From CADEEX01 sp964577955 (GTDB lineage Bacteria; Acidobacteriota; Vicinamibacteria; Vicinamibacterales; CAVVIG01), in contig CAZOAZ010000021.1 of NCBI GenBank assembly GCA_964577955.1, positions 1 to 64,000 on the forward strand: a DNA stretch of 64,000 nt, given 5' to 3'. Under the pieces are notes generated by a model. That model was given only the letters and a program-made list of their open reading frames with translations. It was not told where the DNA came from and searched no databases. A program made the translations under genes and the position numbers. Position 1 is the stretch's first letter, and every line of letters starts with the position of its first letter. Of this stretch, positions 17,266 through 25,802 are shown piece after piece.

Positions 17266-17781
17266 ATGAAGAAGACCATCGCATGGTTGGCGCTGCTGAG
17301 TGGCCTGATCTACGTCAGCAGTTGTTCGCGTGCTGCCACGGCAGGGCCCAATGGCGGAGATGTCGTCGCGATCAAAGGTGGCACCGCTTCGGCGGAAGTC
17401 GTGTCGAATGCGAATACGGGAGAAGTGTTGGTTCAGACCTACAAAGACGATTTGAAGACGCGACAGCCGATCGAACGAGAACCACTGACGGTCGGGAGCG
17501 GCAACAACAGCGTGGAGTTGACGCCGTATCCCATCGACACCGATCCGCCGGGCACGTGCAGCCGCTTCTATGGCCAGGCAGATTGGGTGCGGGGTGGGAC
17601 GATGCACGACGGCTGGATCGGCGGCCGCGGGATGGGCGAGCACCAGCAGTTCACGTGGGCGCACGGCTGGGAGGCGGGCCGCACGCAAACCCGCATGTGG
17701 GAGGACATGGGTGGACACCGAAGGATGGGGCCGGGAATGGGGGAGCACGGACCGGGAGGTCGTGGCCCAATGGACCGTTGA
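17266..17781 (+). CDS. Lipoprotein with Gly/Met/His-rich C-terminus
   Basis: A lipoprotein signal (hydrophobic core then SSCS) gives lipidation at Cys20 from the start at 17266, which has GGCAGGAAA upstream; an in-frame ATG at 17221 would disrupt the signal. The N-terminal half has NGGDVVAIKGGTASAEVVSN, suggesting a small beta domain. The last ~60 residues are rich in Gly, Met, His and Trp (HDGWIGGRGMGEHQQF, MGPGMGEHGPGG), which could bind copper. No family is recognised. Its place between copB and the electron-transfer genes suggests a periplasmic copper-binding role. Confidence 0.8.
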   Translation: MKKTIAWLALLSGLIYVSSCSRAATAGPNGGDVVAIKGGTASAEVVSNANTGEVLVQTYKDDLKTRQPIEREPLTVGSGNNSVELTPYPIDTDPPGTCSRFYGQADWVRGGTMHDGWIGGRGMGEHQQFTWAHGWEAGRTQTRMWEDMGGHRRMGPGMGEHGPGGRGPMDR

Positions 17782-17818
17782 CGAGAGTCGCCTGGGTCGC
17801 CTTCCGCCACCAAATGAC

Positions 17819-19747
17819 ATGACGAACACAGGCCAGGGCTTGCTCCGGCGCGACGGGCGGATTCGAGTCGTATCAGCCGCGTTGCTCGTGTTCTCAACGC
17901 TGACGCTTGCGAGCGGACAGGCGCCCCAGGAACACGAGCAGCATCACGCGGCAACACCAGCGCCGCAGCAGACAGCCACCGACCCTGCAACACCTTCTCG
18001 CCCAAATGAACCGAGCACATCCGTTCCTACCTCTGAGTCTGTCGTCCGAGGCAGTGCGCCGCCGACTGGCGCCATCGACACGAGGCCAGTACCCGGAAAC
18101 GGTCAGATGTGTTGCGGTGGTGCTCCACCACCCTCAGCGTTGTATCCCTCGCTGATGGCGGTACCTGAGTTGACGGCGGAGCGGCGAAAGGAATTCGAGC
18201 GTCAAGCGGCGGAACGGATGGTCTCAGGAAGCGCGATGATGTCCGAGGCCTTCGGACGACTCACGGCCGCCACGCAAAGCGGCGACACCGTCGCGATGGA
18301 AGAAGCCAACGGGCAGGTTCGTGAGGGCCACGCGCAGTTCGAGAGCGGCCTGGCGCTACGGCGCGCGCTTGCCGCCAACCAGGCGCCGCGCGACATGGCG
18401 CTCGACTGGTTTCGGCGCGAAATGAGCCTGGTCCCTCTGACGAACAGCCCGCCGCCGCACGGCCTGTTTGGATTGTCGTGGTTCCACTACGTCGTCATGC
18501 TCATCCTGACCGCGTTTGCCGTCGCGATGATCAGCATGTACTTCCAGAAGATGCGCCTCGCCGAGGTTCTCGTGGCCAGGCTGGTCAGTGCGAACGCTAA
18601 TGGAACGCCTGCCCTCAGCTCTCGACCCCTGCCTGTCGCCGAAGAGGCCATGGCGCCGGTCGCGTCCTCCACGCCGCAGGCGGCTGCGCTTAGAAGCGTT
18701 CCGTCGAGAGCAAATTCGTGGACAGGGTTGTTGCGGATTGCCCGGATCTTTCAGGAGACGCCGAGCGTTAAAAGCTTCCGGCTGATCGATCCTGCAGGTG
18801 GTCTGCTTCCCTTTACCTTCCTGCCTGGGCAATTCCTCACGCTCACGGTCGCTCCGGACGGCCAATCGATCAAGCGCTCGTACACCATCGCGTCGTCTCC
18901 AACGGAGCGCGCCTACTGCGAAATCTCTGTTAAACGAGAGGAACAAGGCGCGGTATCTCGCTGGCTTCACGATCGAGTGGTCGAAGGTGACACGCTGGAA
19001 ACCACCGCGCCCTCAGGGAAGTTCACGTTCACTGGAGACGAGGCGACGAGTGTCGTCTTGATCGGGGGAGGCGTCGGGGTCACGCCGATGATGAGCGTCG
19101 CACGTTACCTGATGGGACGCGCCTGGCCCGGCGACATTTTCTTTTGCTATTCAGTCCGAACGGAAGGCGACGTCATCTTTCGAGAAGAGCTGGAGTACTT
19201 GCGGAAGCGGTTTTCTAATCTTCATTTGACGGTCGCTGTTGAACAGATCGAGTCACCGCGGCCGCCCTATGTGAAAGGTCGCATCACCAGAGAATTGCTC
19301 GAGGCGACAGTGCCCCACCTGGTGAATCGCCGCGTGCACATCTGTGGGCCGCCCCCAATGATGAACGCCATCAAGACAATCTTGATGGAGATTGGCGTGC
19401 CTGCCGATCAAGTTCGTACTGAGATCTTCCAGGGCAAGGAGACGCCGCGCGCCAGTCTCAACGCCCTCCCGCCCTCCGAGGCGAAGGTGGCGGTCGTGAC
19501 GTTTGCGAAATCGAACCGGACGGCGATGATGCCTCCGACGAAGACTGTGCTCGAAGCGTCGGAAGATGCCGGGGTCAACATCGAGTATTCGTGCCGCGTC
19601 GGGACGTGTGGCGCGTGTCGGACCAAACTCCTTTCCGGTACGGTGACGATGGAGGTGCAGGACGGGCTTGAACCCGGCGATCGCGAGAACAACATCATTC
19701 TGGCCTGTCAGGCCAAGTCGGCCGCAGACCTGGTCGTCGATGCGTGA
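17819..19747 (+). CDS. Membrane-anchored flavin reductase with 2Fe-2S ferredoxin domain
   Basis: From the ATG at 17819 the 642 residues show: signal-like segment (17-34), periplasmic region of ~180 residues with a CCGG motif near 98-101 and His/Pro/Thr-rich linker, one TM helix (219-242), then a cytoplasmic ferredoxin-NADP reductase module with FAD motif RSYT (353-356), nucleotide motif GGGVGVTP (416-423) and CGPPPMM (509), and a C-terminal plant-type 2Fe-2S domain with Cys592, 597, 600 and 630. It should oxidise NAD(P)H and pass electrons to a membrane partner, most simply the cytochrome b-like protein encoded next. The fusion to a periplasmic domain is unusual. Confidence 0.9.
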   Translation: MTNTGQGLLRRDGRIRVVSAALLVFSTLTLASGQAPQEHEQHHAATPAPQQTATDPATPSRPNEPSTSVPTSESVVRGSAPPTGAIDTRPVPGNGQMCCGGAPPPSALYPSLMAVPELTAERRKEFERQAAERMVSGSAMMSEAFGRLTAATQSGDTVAMEEANGQVREGHAQFESGLALRRALAANQAPRDMALDWFRREMSLVPLTNSPPPHGLFGLSWFHYVVMLILTAFAVAMISMYFQKMRLAEVLVARLVSANANGTPALSSRPLPVAEEAMAPVASSTPQAAALRSVPSRANSWTGLLRIARIFQETPSVKSFRLIDPAGGLLPFTFLPGQFLTLTVAPDGQSIKRSYTIASSPTERAYCEISVKREEQGAVSRWLHDRVVEGDTLETTAPSGKFTFTGDEATSVVLIGGGVGVTPMMSVARYLMGRAWPGDIFFCYSVRTEGDVIFREELEYLRKRFSNLHLTVAVEQIESPRPPYVKGRITRELLEATVPHLVNRRVHICGPPPMMNAIKTILMEIGVPADQVRTEIFQGKETPRASLNALPPSEAKVAVVTFAKSNRTAMMPPTKTVLEASEDAGVNIEYSCRVGTCGACRTKLLSGTVTMEVQDGLEPGDRENNIILACQAKSAADLVVDA

Positions 19748-19754
19748 CCCGAGC

Positions 19755-20537
19755 ATGAGCGACCAGACTCCGTCGGCGCTGGAACGGGAGCGGCCCGTCG
19801 TTACCGCGCTGCTCCTGCTGCAGTTGGTGTTGTGGCTCGGATTTGCCGTTCATCGGAGCCCACGGTTTTCAGGAAGCGCAGCCGGGACCTCGCTCGGCAT
19901 TGCCGGTGCGATCGTCATGGTGCTGCCGTCGATCATGTATGGGGTCGTGAAGCGTCTGCCGATCCTACGGCGCGTCGTCACCCGACATCTGTCGCTACGG
20001 AGCCTCCTCGCGCTGCACGTGTGGGGCGGTCTTGTCGGCTCAATCCTCGCGATTGTCCACACCGGACATCGATTCGAGAGCCGATTGGGACTGGCCCTCA
20101 CCGGCGTGATGCTCCTCACGGTCTTCAGCGGTTATGTCGGTCGTCATTTTCTGGGGAAGGTGTCTGGGGATGTTCGCGGAAAGCAAGAGCTGCTCGAGCA
20201 GCTCGTAACCGCCTACAACAGCATAGCCAGCCAACTTGCGGTCCAAGCACCCGGCCTCGCCACGGTCTCCGCATTCAGTCCATGGTCGCGGCTCAGACGA
20301 CGAATCGGTTTAGCGCCGTCCGAATCGAGCGCCGAGGCCCTCTCGCTTGCGGATCGGGCGATCGAGGTCACCGGCTCGATCGCGGACCTCGAGTATGCCA
20401 TCGGGACGGACGAAGCGCTAAAGGACCGGTTCCGGACGTGGTTCGCCGTACACGTCGCCACATCCCTGGTCTTCTATGCACTTCTTGCACTGCATGTCTG
20501 GGCTGCCTTCTATTTCGGATTGAGATGGTTGGCGTGA
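19755..20537 (+). CDS. Cytochrome b-like / ferric-reductase-like membrane protein
   Basis: About six hydrophobic segments (starting near residues 18, 48, 80, 105, 230) with several membrane His residues: HVWGGLVGSILAIVHTGHRFES and, near the end, VHVATSLVFYALLALHVWAAF. The paired His in two helices fit bis-His haem b binding, as in ferric-reductase-like or cytochrome b561-type proteins. The start at 19755 is provisional; the in-frame ATG at 19740 would overlap the upstream gene by 8 bases. Together with the reductase before and the cytochrome c behind, it would carry electrons across the inner membrane. Confidence 0.8.
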   Translation: MSDQTPSALERERPVVTALLLLQLVLWLGFAVHRSPRFSGSAAGTSLGIAGAIVMVLPSIMYGVVKRLPILRRVVTRHLSLRSLLALHVWGGLVGSILAIVHTGHRFESRLGLALTGVMLLTVFSGYVGRHFLGKVSGDVRGKQELLEQLVTAYNSIASQLAVQAPGLATVSAFSPWSRLRRRIGLAPSESSAEALSLADRAIEVTGSIADLEYAIGTDEALKDRFRTWFAVHVATSLVFYALLALHVWAAFYFGLRWLA

Positions 20538-20538
20538 A

Positions 20539-21342
20539 ATGAGGCGTTGGATTGGTCTGGTCATCGTGACGATGGCGGCTCTGACATCCGGGGTCGTTCT
20601 CAGAAGCAACTGGACAATGCTCAAAGGCCAATGGATGAAGGTCGACGTGCAGTTCTGGCAGCGGCAAGTCAGTCCGGGACCCTTGTCCGCGGCGCATGCG
20701 TCGCTCGAAACGAACTGCACCGCGTGCCACACGCCGATGAAGAGCGTGGAGGCGACGAAGTGCATCGGCTGCCACGCCAACAGCGCGGCAGTGCTGCAGC
20801 GAGCGCCCACCGCTTTTCACGCATCAATTGGCGCGTGCAGCCGTTGTCATGTTGAACATCAGGGAACGAATTTGCGCCCAGTCCTGATGGATCATGTGGC
20901 GCTTGCCGAGATTGGGTTGGAGAGGGTCCGAATGAGCCCCGATGTCGCATCGAATAGCCGTCTCCTCGCCTGGATACGGCAGCACGACGGACTCGCAGAA
21001 ACCGCGCCGACGCATCCGGGAGTGATATCGACCGAAGCCGCACTCAACTGCCTGACATGCCATAGCACGAAAGACCGGCACCAAGGCTACTTCGGCGGCG
21101 ACTGCGCCTCGTGTCACCGAACAGCGTCATGGACGATCATGGAGTTTCAGCACCCGTCGCCACGCTCTGTGGAGTGTGTCCAGTGTCATCAAGCTCCGCC
21201 CAGCCACTTCATGATGCATTTCGCGATGGTCTCTCAAACGGTCGCACGCGCGCCGAATGCCCGCAATGATCAATGCTTCCTTTGTCATAAGAACACTTCG
21301 TGGAACGATATCCAGCGGGCGGGCTGGTACAAGCACCACTGA
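20539..21342 (+). CDS. Seven-haem c-type cytochrome
   Basis: A 267-residue exported protein with an N-terminal signal/anchor (residues 3-20) and seven CxxCH haem sites: CTACH, CIGCH, CSRCH, CLTCH, CASCH, CVQCH and CFLCH. Extra His residues (HVEHQG, HPSP, HFMMHF) could supply distal ligands. It resembles the cytochrome c3/c7-like multihaem class. It begins one base after the cytochrome b-like gene, so the two are co-translated. It would act in the periplasm, taking electrons from the membrane protein; whether the acceptor is a metal, CopA or an outer-membrane protein is unknown. Confidence 0.92.
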   Translation: MRRWIGLVIVTMAALTSGVVLRSNWTMLKGQWMKVDVQFWQRQVSPGPLSAAHASLETNCTACHTPMKSVEATKCIGCHANSAAVLQRAPTAFHASIGACSRCHVEHQGTNLRPVLMDHVALAEIGLERVRMSPDVASNSRLLAWIRQHDGLAETAPTHPGVISTEAALNCLTCHSTKDRHQGYFGGDCASCHRTASWTIMEFQHPSPRSVECVQCHQAPPSHFMMHFAMVSQTVARAPNARNDQCFLCHKNTSWNDIQRAGWYKHH

Positions 21343-21374
21343 CCCAGACGACGACGCGACCTGAGTCTCCGCGC

Positions 21375-23276
21375 TCAGGCGCGCGGCTGCAACGACTGCG
21401 GTAGGTGTGCCGGTGTGGCTGGATCGTCAGTCGTCGCGCTGGGCGAGTATGCGTGAAGTAGGTACTGACGCACCATCCGATCGGTATTGAAGAACGACGC
21501 ATTCAAAGCGATGCACTGTCGCATGATGCGGCTCCACTCTTTATGACCGCGGTAGAACAACGGGGCGACCACGTCCCGGAGTTTACGGTACAGATCTTCG
21601 GCTTCGGCGTGTCCCGCAGCTTCACCGTCAATGACACCGTCGCTGCCGATGGCCCATCCCGTCACTCCTTCCACGCACCCTTCACGCCACCAGCCGTCGA
21701 GCACGCTGAAGCTGGGCACTCCGTTGAGGGCCGCCTTCATCCCCGAGGTTCCAGATGCCTCCTGAGGGCGCAACGGCGTGTTGAGCCAGACGTCGACCCC
21801 AGCCACCAGTATTGACGCCAATTCAAGGTCGTACTCCGTGACATAGATAACGGGAACCTCATCGCCGAGTTCCCGGGCGGCTCGAAGAATCGACCGAATT
21901 GCTTGCTTTCCCTGATCATCTTTTGGGTGTGCCTTGCCGGCGAAGATGAACTGCAGCGGCTGTTGCTGCGCAATAGCGCGGAGCGCCGGCAGATTGCTCA
22001 ACACCAATTCCGGACGTTTGTAGGCCGTCGCTCGACGGGCAAATCCCAATGTCAGCGCATCCGAACGCAGGCGGCGGCCCGTGCGCTTGACGACAAGGTC
22101 AATCAGAGCAACCTTGGCATGCTGATGTGCGTCGGTCACTTCGTCGGCAGGCAAAGCGAGGGCGTTGTGCAACATCAGCGGATCGCTGCGCCACCCTGGA
22201 ATGTGGCGATCGAACAGCGCTCCGAAGGCACTGCTCGCCCAGGTGCGCGCGTGCACGCCATTGGTGATCTGGTGAACTTCGTAATCCGGAAAAAGTGCGC
22301 TGGTCACCTCCCGGTGTCGCAATGCGACGCCATTGACGTAGTGACTCAAGTTGAGAGCAAGAGAAGTCATGTTGAGCCGATCGTGGCCGCCGAGCATCTC
22401 GATAACATCCAGCGGCACGAAATCGCCGAGCACTCGCGACACCATGTCGCGGTCGAATTGATCGTGCCCGGCTGCGACGGGCGTATGCGTCGTGAACACG
22501 GTTCGGTTCCGGACGGGACCGAAGTCCCATCCGTCGATCCGCTTCGATGCTCGCAACAGTTCGAGAGGAGCAAGTGCCGCATGGCCTTCATTCAAGTGAA
22601 AGGTCGCCAGGCCCCCGCAGCCCAACGCCTCGAGGAGTCGGACGCCGCCGATCCCAAGCACGATCTCTTGCATCAGACGATAGCGGCTGTCGCCGCCGTA
22701 TAAGTGATCCGTGATCTGCCGGAAGTCCGACCGGTTCGAGGGAATGTCTGTATCGAGAAGCAGGACGGGAACGACGTAGCCGCTCGAACCGACGATGTCG
22801 TAGCGCCACGCGCGGAGCTGGACCTCGATCCCTTCGATGACGACGCTTGCGCGCGGCAGTACTTCCTGCAGCAGGCGCTCAGGCGACCATGTTGCATCGC
22901 GCTCGACCTGCCAATCGTCGTGAAAGTCCTGTCGGAAATAGCCTTGACGATGAACCAGCGACACCGCGACGACCGGCACGCACAAGTCGGCGCACGATCG
23001 CAGGGTATCGCCAGCGAGGACGCCTAACCCGCCAGAGTAGGTCGGGATGTCATTGGCCAATGCGACTTCCATTGAGAAGTACGCGATCCGACGTGTCGCC
23101 CAGTCGACGCTCGACTGGAGTGGCGCCGCGACGATTTCGTAGGCTCTCGGGTGTCTCAGATACTGCTGGCGACAAAACTCCGAGCAGAACCAGACGCCGG
23201 CGATCTCGCCTGCGAGAAGGACTGCGTGCTCCGGCGCGACGGGCATGCGGCAGACCGGATCCATATGGCTCGTCAT
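21375..23276 (-). CDS. glgP: Alpha-glucan phosphorylase with N-terminal YHS domain
   Basis: The start at 23276 overlaps the stop of the upstream ATPase (ATGA), fixing the N-terminus. Residues ~5-45 are a YHS domain (DPVCRMPVAPEHAVLL, FCSEFCRQQYLRHP), a small Cys motif usually found in metal-handling proteins. The rest is a short-form glucan phosphorylase (GT35, ~600 residues): RIAYFSMEVALANDIPTYSGG, HLNEGHAAL, NGVHARTW, YKRPELVL and the cofactor/phosphate region EASGTSGMKAALNG. It releases glucose-1-phosphate from glycogen. A YHS-phosphorylase fusion in a copper-pump operon is odd and suggests metal-linked control of glycogen use. Converges with the cytochrome gene. Confidence 0.92.
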   Translation of the reverse strand: MTSHMDPVCRMPVAPEHAVLLAGEIAGVWFCSEFCRQQYLRHPRAYEIVAAPLQSSVDWATRRIAYFSMEVALANDIPTYSGGLGVLAGDTLRSCADLCVPVVAVSLVHRQGYFRQDFHDDWQVERDATWSPERLLQEVLPRASVVIEGIEVQLRAWRYDIVGSSGYVVPVLLLDTDIPSNRSDFRQITDHLYGGDSRYRLMQEIVLGIGGVRLLEALGCGGLATFHLNEGHAALAPLELLRASKRIDGWDFGPVRNRTVFTTHTPVAAGHDQFDRDMVSRVLGDFVPLDVIEMLGGHDRLNMTSLALNLSHYVNGVALRHREVTSALFPDYEVHQITNGVHARTWASSAFGALFDRHIPGWRSDPLMLHNALALPADEVTDAHQHAKVALIDLVVKRTGRRLRSDALTLGFARRATAYKRPELVLSNLPALRAIAQQQPLQFIFAGKAHPKDDQGKQAIRSILRAARELGDEVPVIYVTEYDLELASILVAGVDVWLNTPLRPQEASGTSGMKAALNGVPSFSVLDGWWREGCVEGVTGWAIGSDGVIDGEAAGHAEAEDLYRKLRDVVAPLFYRGHKEWSRIMRQCIALNASFFNTDRMVRQYLLHAYSPSATTDDPATPAHLPQSLQPRA

Positions 23277-25801
23277 ACGGAACTTTCTGCATGCCGGACC
23301 GCGCCTGCCGCGGCGCGGCCACGCCAACGTCGGACGAGTTTAGCGATCTCGACAATCGTCACCGGTATCATCGCGAGGGTCAGGGACAAGATGCAGTCGG
23401 TGAGCGAGAGTGGACCGATCTCGAACACGACCTGCGCGATCGGAATGTGATGGATGCCCAGCTGCATCAGGATCGAGGCCAGCACGACGCCGAGTAATCG
23501 AAGGTTCGTAAAAGCGCCCACCTCCCAGAACACCCGCGTCGTACTGCGGGCCGCAAATGCGCGGAACAATTCGCCGAAGACGAGCACGGAAAATGTCAGA
23601 TTGCGCGCTTCCACCAGGTCGCGCGCGTTCAACGCCCAGATGAACACGGCCAGCGTCGCGATCCCTTGCAGGAGGCCCGTGGCGATGATGAATTGCCATT
23701 CGGCCCGACCGAGCATGGGCTCGTCGGGAAGTCGCGGTGGCCGTTGGAGTACGTCGGCTTCGGCGGGATCGACGACGAGCGCGAGCGCCGGCAAGCCGTC
23801 AGTAATGACATTGATCCAGAGAAGGTGCAGCGGCAACAACGGCAAGGGCAGGCCGCCGATCGCAGCCACGAGCATCACAGTGAGCTCAGCGGTGTTGCCC
23901 GAGAGTAAGTAGACCAGCGTTTTGCGAATGTTGTCGAAGATGCCGCGACCTTCGCGGATCGCCGCGACAATGTTCGCGAAGTTATCGTCGGCGAGGACCA
24001 TATCGGACGCCTCACGGGTCACCTCTGTGCCGGTGACGCCCATCGCGATGCCAATGTGGGCTTCACGCAGCGCTGGGGCGTCGTTGACGCCGTCGCCCGT
24101 CATCGCCACGATCGCGCCGCGCGCTTTCCACTCACGGACAATTCGGAGTTTGTCCTCCGGTGTGGCTCGCGCGTGGACAACGTCCTCTTCGGCAGTACCA
24201 CTCGACACGATGCCGAGCTCTCTCGCAATCGCACGGGCGGTCAGCGGATGATCGCCTGTGATCATGACGGTGGTGATGCCCGCGACACGCGCGGCAGCCA
24301 CCGCCTCGATGGCCTCCGTCCGTGGCGGGTCGGCGATGCCAATCAGCCCCATCAGAGCGACGGCCTCCGCGGTGCCGGCGGAACCGATGGCGATCGCGAG
24401 CACGCGCAGACCGCGTTCGGCCATTTGCACATTCGCCTGCCAGGCGTCACTCATGTCTCCGCTGCACAGCGGCAGCACGCTTTCCACGGCGCCCTTGGTA
24501 TACGCGTGGCCGTCGGCCCGCTCGATCGACATCCGCTTCAGCACGGCGTCAAAAGGAACTTCGGCGATGCGCGGCGTTGTGACCTCGATGTCGTGCCGAT
24601 GGATTCCGCGTTCGGCGGCGGCCAACAGGATCGCCAGTTCGGTCGGATCACCAATTCGGCTCTGGCCGTCGTGTCCGATCTCGGCATCTGAGCACGCCGC
24701 CGCGGCGAACAAGAGGCTGGTGTGATCGCGCCCCCAGAGTTCGCGCACGCGCATGACACCCGTCGTCAGCGTACCGGTCTTGTCGGTGCAGATCACCGTC
24801 GCGCAACCGAGTGTTTCGACGGCCGGTAGCCGGCGGATGAGCACGTTGCGCGCCGCCATCCGCTGGACGCCGACGGCGAGCGCGATCGTGACCACCGCCG
24901 GTAGTCCTTCGGGAACGGCTGCAACCGCCAACGAAACCGCCGCCAGGAATACTTGCAAAAGTGGCCAGCCGCGAAGGAGGCCCGCCACGGCGACAATCCC
25001 GACGATTCCGCCGCAGATGTAAAGGAGCGTCTGACTGACATGCGCCAGGCGCTTTTGCAAGGGCGTAACGCTGTCCTCGGCGGTGGCGAGTAGATGGGCG
25101 ATGCGACCGAGTTCGGTCTGCATGCCCGTCGCGGCCACTTCGGCAAGGCCGGTTCCCGTCGCGATGGAGGTGCCCATGAAAACAAAGTCATGGCGCTCAG
25201 CGAGCGGTGTTTCGGGTCCGGTCGGAACCGCACTTTTCTCGACCGGAGCGCTTTCACCCGTCAGCGGCGCTTCGTTGGTGGTCAGGACGTGCGCAGTGCG
25301 AATGCGCGCATCGGCTCCCGCGACGTCGCCGGCCTCGAGGACGAGGAGATCGCCTGGCACGATGGTGCCAGCCGGAATCATGACGCTATGACCGTCCCGC
25401 ATCACCCGCGCCCGCGGCGCCGTCATCGACCGCAGCGCCATCACCGCACGCTCAGCCCGGTGCTCCTGAAAGAAGCCGATGGCCGCATTCAGGATGACGA
25501 TCGTGCCAATCGCGATCGCATCGAGGAACTCGCCGAGCGCCACGGACAGGACGCTGGCGGCGAGCAGCAACCAGACAACCGGGCTGGCGAACTGACGCGC
25601 CAATAGAACCAGGGGCGTGGTCGCGTCCTCGCGGCGAATTTCGTTGGGACCGAATTTCGTGAGTCGGCGCTGCGCTTCAGCGGACGATAGCCCGGTCGCG
25701 ACCGACCCCGCCGGCCCGCCGGCTCCGTTGAGCGACGACGAGGTCGAAGAGGAGGCCGCCGTATTCAGAGCTGCTACTGTCGACTTGGGAGTGTCCGCCA
25801 A
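23273..25801 (-). CDS. P2-type cation-transporting ATPase
   Basis: An 842-residue pump with the SERCA/PMCA-like layout: cation-ATPase N domain (LSSAEAQRRLTKFGPNEI), about ten membrane segments, phosphatase motif LTGES, phosphorylation motif CDKTGTL, KGA nucleotide-binding motif and TGDGVNDAPAL hinge. TM4 carries VPEGLPA, as in Ca2+/Mn2+-type pumps rather than the CPC of heavy-metal P1B pumps. It starts with TTG one base after the cusA-like stop codon and overlaps the phosphorylase start, so it is coupled on both sides. Substrate (Ca2+, Mn2+ or other) cannot be told from sequence. Confidence 0.93.
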   Translation of the reverse strand: MADTPKSTVAALNTAASSSTSSSLNGAGGPAGSVATGLSSAEAQRRLTKFGPNEIRREDATTPLVLLARQFASPVVWLLLAASVLSVALGEFLDAIAIGTIVILNAAIGFFQEHRAERAVMALRSMTAPRARVMRDGHSVMIPAGTIVPGDLLVLEAGDVAGADARIRTAHVLTTNEAPLTGESAPVEKSAVPTGPETPLAERHDFVFMGTSIATGTGLAEVAATGMQTELGRIAHLLATAEDSVTPLQKRLAHVSQTLLYICGGIVGIVAVAGLLRGWPLLQVFLAAVSLAVAAVPEGLPAVVTIALAVGVQRMAARNVLIRRLPAVETLGCATVICTDKTGTLTTGVMRVRELWGRDHTSLLFAAAACSDAEIGHDGQSRIGDPTELAILLAAAERGIHRHDIEVTTPRIAEVPFDAVLKRMSIERADGHAYTKGAVESVLPLCSGDMSDAWQANVQMAERGLRVLAIAIGSAGTAEAVALMGLIGIADPPRTEAIEAVAAARVAGITTVMITGDHPLTARAIARELGIVSSGTAEEDVVHARATPEDKLRIVREWKARGAIVAMTGDGVNDAPALREAHIGIAMGVTGTEVTREASDMVLADDNFANIVAAIREGRGIFDNIRKTLVYLLSGNTAELTVMLVAAIGGLPLPLLPLHLLWINVITDGLPALALVVDPAEADVLQRPPRLPDEPMLGRAEWQFIIATGLLQGIATLAVFIWALNARDLVEARNLTFSVLVFGELFRAFAARSTTRVFWEVGAFTNLRLLGVVLASILMQLGIHHIPIAQVVFEIGPLSLTDCILSLTLAMIPVTIVEIAKLVRRWRGRAAAGAVRHAESSV

Positions 25802-25802
25802 C

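Noticed and set aside
21359..21378. CCTGAG/CTCAGG inverted repeat between the cytochrome and phosphorylase genes
   Set aside because: A six-base stem with no T-run, partly in the phosphorylase stop region; not enough to call a terminator.
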